From positions 1 through 25,871 of the forward strand of contig DATHVI010000168.1 in the NCBI GenBank assembly GCA_035461385.1: DNA of 25,871 nt. The letters are read 5' to 3'. Each line of letters opens with the position of its first letter. Position 1 is the stretch's first letter. The position numbers and the translations under genes were made by a program. Below the pieces are notes generated by a model. It did no database searches. It was not told the DNA's origin and saw only the letters and a program-made list of their open reading frames with translations. The DNA comes from DATHVI01 sp035461385. GTDB lineage: Bacteria > Actinomycetota > Thermoleophilia > Solirubrobacterales > 70-9. Shown here piece after piece: positions 21,113-25,871 of the stretch.

Positions 21113-21508
21113 ATGACCGGCCGGTGGGCGAATCCCAAGGCGATGCTCTCCGCCCTGCTGATGCTCCGCCGGTTGCGGAAGGCGGCCCGCTATGCGGTCC
21201 GCGAGGAGCAGTTCGGCCCGGTCGTCGCCGCCGGCGGGTTCCTGATCGCGGTCGGGACGATCACCTATTCGCTCGGCAACGGCTGGAACATCGTCGACGC
21301 GTTCTACTTCGCCGTCGCGACGCTGACGACCTCGAGCGTTGCCGACCCCGACCTCGTCCTCGAGGACGGCTGGATGAAGCTGTTCACCGTCTTCTACCTC
21401 CTGATCGGGATCGGGGTCCTGGTCGAGATCCTCAGGCGCTTCGGCTCTGCCTTCATCGAGGTTCGGCGGCGAGAGAAGGCGCACCGAGCCGAGCCGGGCT
21501 CCGGCTAG
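21113..21508 (+). CDS. two-helix ion channel protein with atypical filter
   Basis: This 131-residue protein has the 2TM pore layout of small potassium-channel-like proteins: a basic N-terminal amphipathic stretch, outer helix FLIAVGTITYSLGNGW, pore helix VDAFYFAVATLTTSSVADPD, inner helix LFTVFYLLIGIGVLVEIL and a charged tail. The selectivity sequence that is TVGYGD or TVGFGD in potassium channels reads TSSVAD here, so ion selectivity is uncertain. The ATG at 21113 follows GAGAGGG, 38 bases after the acyltransferase stop, so the two may be co-transcribed. It is convergent with arsC. Confidence 0.82.
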   Translation: MTGRWANPKAMLSALLMLRRLRKAARYAVREEQFGPVVAAGGFLIAVGTITYSLGNGWNIVDAFYFAVATLTTSSVADPDLVLEDGWMKLFTVFYLLIGIGVLVEILRRFGSAFIEVRRREKAHRAEPGSG

Positions 21509-21531
21509 CCGGCGGCGACGCGCCTCGTCGC
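21501..21531. terminator. palindrome and hairpin between convergent genes
   Basis: CCGGCTAGCCGG (21501-21512) is a perfect palindrome that includes the channel's TAG stop. It is followed by GCGACG-cgcct-CGTCGC (21515-21531), a 6-bp stem with a 5-base loop. Both lie at the convergent ends of the channel gene and arsC, as expected for a bidirectional terminator. Confidence 0.4.
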
Positions 21532-21535
21532 TGCC

Positions 21536-22210
21536 TCAGTTCCCGCCGCGCTCGGCGGTTGCGACCTCCCCGGGCGCGACCTCGGCGAGCAGCGTCATCA
21601 CCCGCACAGCGATCTCGTCGCGGATCCGGCGCACTCCGTCGAGGTCGGCGGCGGCGGGATCGTCGACCTCCCAATCCTCGTAGCGCATCCCCGGGTAGAT
21701 CGGGCAGGCGTCGCCGCAGCCCATCGTGACCACCGCGTCGGCGGCTCTCACCACCTCATCGGTCATCGGCTTCGGGAACTCATCCGAGAGATCGATCCCG
21801 AGCTCGTCCATCGCGGTGACGACGTTCGGGTTGATCTCGCGCCCGGGGGCGGACCCCGCCGAGCGCACGTGCACCCGCCCGTCGGCCAGGCGATCGAGCA
21901 GCGCCGCCGCGATCTGGCTGCGACCGGCGTTCTCGACGCAGACGAACAGCACCTCGGGCACGTCCTTGGCCACCGCTCCCTCAAGCTGGCCGAGCGCGCG
22001 CAATCGCTCGCGGGCGAAGCGGTGGACGAAGAGCGGGACGAAGTCGTTGAACCGGGCGCCCTCGAGCGCGGCCAGAGACTCGGTCATGAACCGCTCCACG
22101 GTCGCGGCGGAGAAGACGCCGCGGAACTCGTCGGTCAGTGCTGCGAGCCCCCTGTCGAGGTGTCCGCGCATGATCACGTCGACGTCGAGGTCCTGGAATC
22201 GAGCTGCCAT
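21536..22210 (-). CDS. arsC: arsenate reductase, low-MW phosphatase type, with N-terminal helical domain
   Basis: This 224-residue protein reduces arsenate to arsenite. The C-terminal domain (about 85-215) is of the low-molecular-weight phosphatase type, with the P-loop CVENAGRS (Cys 91 and Arg 97), relay cysteines in MGCGDACP (Cys 165 and 169) and the catalytic aspartate in DWEVDDP. That arrangement points to a thioredoxin- or mycothiol-coupled mechanism. The first 80 residues form a three-helix domain (IMRGHLDRGLAALTDEFRGVF, VERFMTESLAALEG) seen in other actinobacterial arsenate reductases and presumably used for dimerisation. The ATG at 22210 has a strong GGAGGAGG site. It is divergent from arsR with 87 bases between the starts. 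Confidence 0.92.
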   Translation of the reverse strand: MAARFQDLDVDVIMRGHLDRGLAALTDEFRGVFSAATVERFMTESLAALEGARFNDFVPLFVHRFARERLRALGQLEGAVAKDVPEVLFVCVENAGRSQIAAALLDRLADGRVHVRSAGSAPGREINPNVVTAMDELGIDLSDEFPKPMTDEVVRAADAVVTMGCGDACPIYPGMRYEDWEVDDPAAADLDGVRRIRDEIAVRVMTLLAEVAPGEVATAERGGN

Positions 22211-22261
22211 CGAAATACCTCCTCCTGCCGCTTCGGATTCGGTGCGCGGGAGACTATTCGA

Positions 22262-22296
22262 TTGACAAACATCATTTCAATTGATATTCGTATATC
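22262..22296 (+). promoter_or_regulatory. arsR promoter and probable ArsR operator
   Basis: TTGACA (22262-22267) is a perfect -35 hexamer, with a weak TATTCG -10 at 22285-22290 after a 17-base spacer. The region is unusually AT-rich. It holds GATAT-tcgt-ATATC (22283-22296), a perfect inverted repeat over the -10 region, and ATCA-n7-TGAT (22271-22285). Transcription would begin next to the ATG at 22298, which has no ribosome binding site, so the arsR mRNA is probably leaderless. Confidence 0.55.
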
Positions 22297-22297
22297 G

Positions 22298-22654
22298 ATG
22301 GCCGTCGATCTGGAGCTGACTCCGAAGCAAAAGAGCCCGAACGGCCGGCCGTGCTGCGAGCCGGTCGTCTACCCCGACATCGAGCACGAGCAGGCCGAGC
22401 GGATGGGACGGATCGCGAAGGCGCTCGGCGATCCGATCCGCGTCCAGCTCGTCGACGTGCTGCGCAAGCACGCCGGCAGGGTCTGCGTCTGCGAGCTCGT
22501 CCCCCTGTTCGACCTCTCCCAGCCGACGGTTTCCCATCACCTCAAGGTCCTCCGCGAGGCCGGCATCGTCGGCTCCGAGCGCCGCGGGCTCTGGGCCTAC
22601 TACTACGTCAACCCCGATGCACTGGAGGAACTGAGCACGTGGCTGAACAACTGA
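22298..22654 (+). CDS. arsR: ArsR-family arsenite-responsive repressor
   Basis: This 118-residue winged-helix repressor has the ArsR signature: IAKALGDPIRVQLVDVLRKH, then CVCELVPLFDLSQPTVSHHLKVLREAGIV as the DNA-reading helices, then RRGLWAYYYVNPDAL in the wing. The CVC pair (Cys 63 and 65) in the third helix is the classical arsenite-binding site, and an extra CC pair at 19-20 may give a third thiol ligand. It should release the promoter when arsenite binds. It overlaps the start of arsM by 16 bases and is divergent from arsC, whose promoter it probably also controls. Confidence 0.92.
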   Translation: MAVDLELTPKQKSPNGRPCCEPVVYPDIEHEQAERMGRIAKALGDPIRVQLVDVLRKHAGRVCVCELVPLFDLSQPTVSHHLKVLREAGIVGSERRGLWAYYYVNPDALEELSTWLNN

Positions 22655-23442
22655 TCGAGACGAAGCGGATTCGCGACGCCGTACGCGACCGGTACGCGGA
22701 CGCCGCGAGGGCGGCGCGGGCCGAGGAGCGGGCGAGCTGCGGCCCCGCCGGCTCGTCGTGCGGATGCGGCGGTGGCGAGGTCCTGACCGCCGACCAAGCC
22801 GAGACCTTCGGGTCGGCGCTCTACTCGGAGCACGAGCGCGACTCCCTCCCCGACGCCGCGAAGCTGGCGTCGCTCGGCTGCGGCAACCCGACCGCGGTCG
22901 CCGACCTGAACGAAGGCGAGACCGTCCTCGACCTCGGTTCCGGCGGCGGGATCGACGTCCTGCTGTCGGCGCGCAGGGTGGGCACGACCGGGAAGGCGTT
23001 CGGGCTCGACATGACCGACGAGATGCTCGAGCTTGCGCGGGCGAACCAGCGCCAGGCCGGGGTCGAGAACGCCGAGTTCCTGAGGGGAACGATCGAGGAC
23101 GTCCCGCTTCCCGACGAGTCGGTCGACGTGATCATCTCCAACTGCGTGATCAACCTCTCCGCCGACAAGCGGGCGGTGCTGCGGGAGGCCGCCCGGGTGC
23201 TGCGTCCCGGCGGCCGCTTCGCCGTCACCGACGTGATCGCCGACCCCGGCATGGACGAGGAGACGCGCCGCGACGTCGACGAGTGGACCGGCTGCATCGC
23301 CGGCGCGCTGACCGCCGACGAGTTCCGCGCCGGGCTCGAGTCGGCGGGGCTCGAGGACGTCGAGATCGTCGAGACGCATCGGGTTCACGAGCACGCCGCG
23401 TCGGCGATCGTCCGCGCACGCAAGCCGGGGGCCTCCGGCTGA
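22639..23442 (+). CDS. arsM: arsenite S-adenosylmethionine methyltransferase
   Basis: This 267-residue enzyme methylates arsenite with S-adenosylmethionine, giving methylated arsenicals. The SAM-binding motif is VLDLGSGGGIDVLL (about 97-109). Three cysteines expected to hold arsenite are in SLGCGNPT (Cys 81), ISNCVINL (Cys 169) and EWTGCIAGAL (Cys 219). An N-terminal Cys cluster (Cys 34, 41, 43 in SCGPAGSSCGCGGG) may also bind it. GTG 22639 has GGAGG 10 bases upstream and lies within the last codons of arsR, so translation is coupled. No arsenite efflux gene is in the window. Confidence 0.92.
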   Translation: MAEQLIETKRIRDAVRDRYADAARAARAEERASCGPAGSSCGCGGGEVLTADQAETFGSALYSEHERDSLPDAAKLASLGCGNPTAVADLNEGETVLDLGSGGGIDVLLSARRVGTTGKAFGLDMTDEMLELARANQRQAGVENAEFLRGTIEDVPLPDESVDVIISNCVINLSADKRAVLREAARVLRPGGRFAVTDVIADPGMDEETRRDVDEWTGCIAGALTADEFRAGLESAGLEDVEIVETHRVHEHAASAIVRARKPGASG

Positions 23443-23511
23443 GCGAACGTCCCGCCGATCCCCGGGGCCGAGCCCGCGAGGAAAGCCTTCGCTTCCGGGT
23501 AACCGGGTTTC

Positions 23512-24486
23512 ATGGCCGAAATCCGGGCTCCGCACGAGAAGCTGCCGCCGCTCGAACTCCGCAGCGTGCGCGAGCTCGAGCTGATCGAGCCACCCGACGA
23601 GGGGCGCCCCGCTCACATCGCGTCCGCATCCGGCGTCGCCCGGCGCGGTGACTTCGTCTACGTCGTCGGCGACGACCTGCTCCAGGTCGGAATCTTCGAG
23701 CTCGCGTCCGGGGCGCCCGGGGCCGCGCGCCAGGTCCTCGCCGGCGACCTGCCGAGCGACGAAGGCGAGCGCAAGCGCGAGAAGCCCGACCTCGAGGGCC
23801 TGACCGCGTTGCCGCCGGTGCCGGGTGAGCCGAACGGCGGCCTCCTCGGGCTCGGGTCGGGCTCGAAGCCCGACCGCGACCGCGGCTTCTTCTGGTCGTT
23901 CGCCGCCGACGGTTCGCTCGCCGGCGACCCGCGGACAATCGACCTCGCCCCCGCCTACGACCTGATGCGCGCCGAGCTCGGGGGCCGGATCAACATCGAG
24001 GGGGCGGCCGTGCTCGGCGACCGCCTCTGGCTCTTCCACCGCGCGAACAAGGGCGAGGCGCCGAACACCGTCGCGGAGTTCGAGCTCCGCGACCTGTCGC
24101 AGACGCTCGGCGACGACCTCGTCGTCGACCCCGACGAGCTCGTCGAGCTGCGCGCCTATGACCTCGGCGAGCTCGACGGCGTCCCGCTCTGCTTCTCCGA
24201 CGCGACGGCGCTGACCGACGAGCTGGTCTGCTTCTGCGCATCCGCCGAGGGCGAGGAGGACGGCGACGTCCGCGGCTCGGTCGTCGGGACGATCGCCGAC
24301 GATGGGTCGGTCACGCGGGTGCGGACGATCGACCGCCGGTGGAAGGTCGAAGGCGTGCACGCGACGATCGACACCGGCGTGATCGACTTCCTCTTCGTCT
24401 GCGACCAGGACGACCCGGAGATCGCGTCGCCGCTGCTGAGCGCGACGATGCCGGTCGACCGCGAGCTCGACGAGGACCGCGCCTGA
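23512..24486 (+). CDS. soluble protein of unknown function, possibly beta-propeller-like
   Basis: This 324-residue cytoplasmic protein, with no signal peptide, has repeated strand-rich segments with acidic turns: ASASGVARRGDFVYVVGDD, KPDLEGLTALPP, RINIEGAAVLGDRLWLFHR, LCFSDATALTDELVCFC and WKVEGVHATIDTGVIDFLFV. The recurring pattern E-G-(A/L/V)...L suggests a propeller of repeated blades. It recalls the DUF6910/DUF6929 type of actinobacterial hypothetical protein, but I am not sure of the match. The ATG at 23512 begins 69 bases after arsM, with no clear ribosome binding site, so a link to arsenic handling is only positional. Confidence 0.78.
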   Translation: MAEIRAPHEKLPPLELRSVRELELIEPPDEGRPAHIASASGVARRGDFVYVVGDDLLQVGIFELASGAPGAARQVLAGDLPSDEGERKREKPDLEGLTALPPVPGEPNGGLLGLGSGSKPDRDRGFFWSFAADGSLAGDPRTIDLAPAYDLMRAELGGRINIEGAAVLGDRLWLFHRANKGEAPNTVAEFELRDLSQTLGDDLVVDPDELVELRAYDLGELDGVPLCFSDATALTDELVCFCASAEGEEDGDVRGSVVGTIADDGSVTRVRTIDRRWKVEGVHATIDTGVIDFLFVCDQDDPEIASPLLSATMPVDRELDEDRA

Positions 24487-24504
24487 CGGACGGAGCGCGC
24501 GGGA

Positions 24505-24716
24505 TCAGCTCAACGACAGGTCGACCTCGAGCAGGAAGTCGATCAGCAGCCAGGCGAGCACGACCCCGATCGCGAAGAGGACGATCAGGCCCAGGCAGCC
24601 GATCCCGAGGCAACGAAGGCGCGACCGAACGTTCCGGCGCTCGGGTCCTCACCGCGCGACTGCTTCCACAGCACCCACACGCCGGCGCCGAGCGCGGCGA
24701 GCAGCAACAGCTCCAA
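24505..24716 (-). pseudogene. small hydrophobic ORF(s), possibly one gene broken by a frameshift
   Basis: A TTG at 24716 preceded by GGAGGG opens a 43-residue frame starting LELLLLAALGAGVWVLWKQS and ending at TGA 24585-24587. A second frame, closing at TGA 24505-24507, reads LGIGCLGLIVLFAIGVVLAW then LLIDFLLEVDLSLS but has no start of its own. A single indel around 24640 would join them into one two-span membrane protein. Alternatively the first is a complete tiny membrane protein and the second is decayed. No family was recognised. Confidence 0.35.
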
Positions 24717-24737
24717 GCCGCCCTCCCGGCCGCCGGA

Positions 24738-24821
24738 TCAGACCGTACGCCGGGCGCGCCGCGCCCGGAACCAGTCCCACGCCCGCTTCAAGACCACGAG
24801 CTGTATGACGCGCTTGAGCAT
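24738..24821 (-). CDS. 27-residue basic amphipathic peptide ORF
   Basis: An ATG at 24821 opens MLKRVIQLVVLKRAWDWF followed by an Arg-rich tail and TGA. It looks like a short hydrophobic/aromatic helix with a strongly basic end, as in tiny membrane-associated proteins. The ribosome binding site is weak. The next ORF's GGAGGG site follows its stop within 20 bases. Codon use fits the genome, but at this length chance cannot be excluded. Confidence 0.35.
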   Translation of the reverse strand: MLKRVIQLVVLKRAWDWFRARRARRTV

Positions 24822-24934
24822 GGCCACCGCCTACCCGGTTCGCGGGTGATCCAACGGCGACGCGCCACCACGTCACGCGCGTCCGACCGCTCACCGTCGG
24901 TCAGTCAGCTCGGGGTCCCCAGGCCCAAGAAGGT

Positions 24935-24960
24935 GCGGGAGTTCCCTGGGGAACTCCCGC
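24935..24960. terminator. strong perfect hairpin
   Basis: GCGGGAGTTCCC-tg-GGGAACTCCCGC is a perfect 12-bp inverted repeat. It begins 25 bases beyond the stop of the minus-strand membrane protein gene at 24986, where a terminator is expected. There is no U-tract on either side, so a regulatory role is also possible. Confidence 0.55.
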
Positions 24961-24985
24961 TGACGCGGAGGGTCACGGTACTCCG

Positions 24986-25210
24986 CTAGTGCCCTGCCGC
25001 CGGGTGCTTCTTACGGTGCCATCTGAGGCCGCCCGCCCAGCCGCGCACCCTCGTCCTGAGTCGTGGCGACGCCATCATCCAGACCATCATCGCCATCATC
25101 GCCACGCAGCCGAGGGGGGCGATGAACGCAAGCGCGCCAGCTCCGGCTGCGACCAGGACCACCGCGAGGACCATGAGGCCGACGCAGACCCCTATGTGCC
25201 AGGGCTTCAT
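24986..25210 (-). CDS. small two-span membrane protein
   Basis: This 74-residue protein begins MKPWHIGVCVGLMVLAVVLV and has two hydrophobic segments (about 5-26 and 30-50). The second is unusually Met-rich (CVAMMAMMVWMMASP). A basic tail ends in RWHRKKHPAAGH. A strong AAAGGAGG precedes the ATG at 25210, so the longer frame to 25234 is not used. It recalls short DUF2933-like membrane proteins and the Met-rich helices of the 1748-3768 operon, but no named family is certain. It is divergent from the USP-like gene. Confidence 0.75.
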   Translation of the reverse strand: MKPWHIGVCVGLMVLAVVLVAAGAGALAFIAPLGCVAMMAMMVWMMASPRLRTRVRGWAGGLRWHRKKHPAAGH

Positions 25211-25394
25211 CTCGCCTCCTTTCCTGAGCTTCACTTCGGTTCCTTCGGTTTAGCCGCGAAGCCCGCCCGCGTCATCGGGGTCTTGATCGGAGATTCGCTA
25301 CGTGGCAGCTACCTACGTCCGCTCCCGCCTCCCACGGGCGGGCCGCCGCGCCCCGAGCCTCCGGTCAGACGGCAACCCGGTCGCCGCGCCCGGC

Positions 25395-25448
25395 TCGGTG
25401 CCTCTTGCCGCGGGGGGTCCGCGTTAGGGTGATCTCATGAGGCACCGA
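25395..25448. promoter_or_regulatory. 10-bp inverted repeat flanking the USP-like gene's promoter and start
   Basis: TCGGTGCCTC (25395-25404) and GAGGCACCGA (25439-25448) are a perfect inverted repeat. Between them lies TAGGGT (25425-25430), a TANNNT -10 candidate. The right arm contains the GAGG ribosome binding site and the first base of the ATG at 25448. If transcription starts upstream, the RNA hairpin would hide the ribosome binding site. If it starts at the internal promoter, the repeat could be a protein-binding site. Confidence 0.4.
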
Positions 25449-25855
25449 TGGCAAAGCGCCTCCTGATCGCGGCGGGCGAAGCGGCCTCGAGCCCGCGGGA
25501 GCTCCCGTTCGGGGTGCGCGAGCTGATCGACGCCGCAGACGAGATCCTCGTCGTCACCCCAAGGCTGCCGAGCAGGTTCGAGTGGCTGGCCTCTGCGACC
25601 GACAAGGCAACCGAACACGCGGATGACCGGCTTCAGATCGTGCTCGGCCAGATCGCCAAGATGGGAAGCGAGGCGTCGGGCATGGTCGGCGCCGACGACC
25701 CGTTGCTCGCGTTCGAGGACGCGATCAGGGCATTCCGTCCCGATCACCTGCTGATCGGGCTGCGGGCCGGCGAGGATGCCGGCTGGCAGGAGCACGGGCT
25801 GCTGGAGAAGCTCCAGGAACGGTTCGGACTGCCGATAACGGCGTTCTCGCTGTAA
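25448..25855 (+). CDS. USP-like (universal stress protein fold) protein
   Basis: This 135-residue soluble protein has the alternating strand-helix pattern of the universal stress protein/adenine nucleotide alpha hydrolase fold: KRLLIAAGEAASS, DEILVVTPRLPSRFEW, LLAFEDAIRAFRPDHLLIGL, then LLEKLQERFGLPITAFSL. The ATP-binding G-x2-G-x9-G(S/T) motif of USPs is not present, so it may not bind nucleotide. GAGG lies 4 bases before the ATG at 25448, and the gene ends with TAA at 25855. No co-transcribed neighbour is visible before the window ends. Confidence 0.75.
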   Translation: MAKRLLIAAGEAASSPRELPFGVRELIDAADEILVVTPRLPSRFEWLASATDKATEHADDRLQIVLGQIAKMGSEASGMVGADDPLLAFEDAIRAFRPDHLLIGLRAGEDAGWQEHGLLEKLQERFGLPITAFSL

Positions 25856-25871
25856 TCCGGCGGACCCGCCC

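Larger units (their letters stand above)
24487..24985. other. stretch with tiny minus-strand ORFs only
   Basis: This 499-base gap has no full-size gene. On the minus strand it contains a 27-residue basic ORF (24738-24821), a 43-residue hydrophobic ORF (24585-24716) and a second hydrophobic stretch in another frame ending at 24505. A perfect hairpin lies at 24935-24960. These are listed separately. Confidence 0.5.

Noticed and set aside
24311..24652. 113-codon minus-strand ORF
   Set aside because: It overlaps the end of the 23512-24486 gene antisense, and its Arg/Pro-rich product has no helix or motif, unlike the hydrophobic frames beside it.
1..25871. tRNA, rRNA, CRISPR arrays, insertion sequences and attachment sites
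   Set aside because: I looked for cloverleaf-like segments, regularly spaced repeats and transposase motifs and saw none. A covariance-model scan was not possible, so small RNAs cannot be excluded.

Overview
This is a GC-rich, densely coded window with strong G/C preference at third codon positions, frequent GTG and TTG starts and several apparently leaderless genes. The gene content (DUF4235 next to a YihY/BrkB-type membrane protein, DUF6812, a secreted lysyl oxidase, a zinc-ribbon/cyclase/ATPase/TPR regulator) suggests an actinobacterium, most likely of the Thermoleophilia (Solirubrobacterales-like). That placement is inference. I found no rRNA, tRNA, CRISPR array, transposase or phage gene.

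Layout. 1-1122: a membrane protein of unknown function, and perhaps the start of another gene at the left edge. 1123-1747: gene-poor stretch with one possible 40-residue ORF and coding-like scraps in several frames. 1748-3768: a minus-strand operon of six small membrane proteins (DUF2892-like, two Cys/Met/His-bearing single-span proteins, two SHOCT proteins sharing an N-terminal motif, a DUF2938-like protein). It faces a SnoaL-like gene across a 98-bp gap that holds a perfect 15-bp palindrome. 4635-7942: a class III cyclase/ATPase/TPR signalling protein split into two ORFs at an ATGA overlap. 8052-10827: two flavin disulfide oxidoreductases, the second with a CPFCHG site, an altered NAD(P)H motif and a Fur/Zur-like box over its promoter, followed by a frameshifted AraC-type DNA-binding fragment.

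10967-16025: secreted lysyl oxidase, DUF72 protein, an orphan peptide-type ABC substrate-binding lipoprotein and a zinc alcohol dehydrogenase. 16053-19723: DUF6812, a helical bundle protein, a probable lipoprotein, a PAP2 phosphatase lacking a conventional start, a YihY/BrkB protein and DUF4235. 19866-21508: an acyltransferase-3 protein with an iron-box-like site upstream, and a two-helix ion channel with a non-canonical filter. 21536-23442: an arsenic cluster with arsC divergent from overlapping arsR and arsM. 23512-25855: a cytoplasmic protein of unknown function, three tiny membrane or basic ORFs, a small membrane protein with a strong hairpin after it, and a USP-like protein.

How the parts fit. 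The ars genes form the clearest pathway: arsenate reduction, then arsenite methylation, with no efflux pump in the window. The oxidoreductases, metal-box-like operators and Cys/Met/His-rich small membrane proteins suggest a region tuned to metal and redox stress, which is inference. The most interesting uncharacterised unit is the six-gene small-membrane-protein operon.
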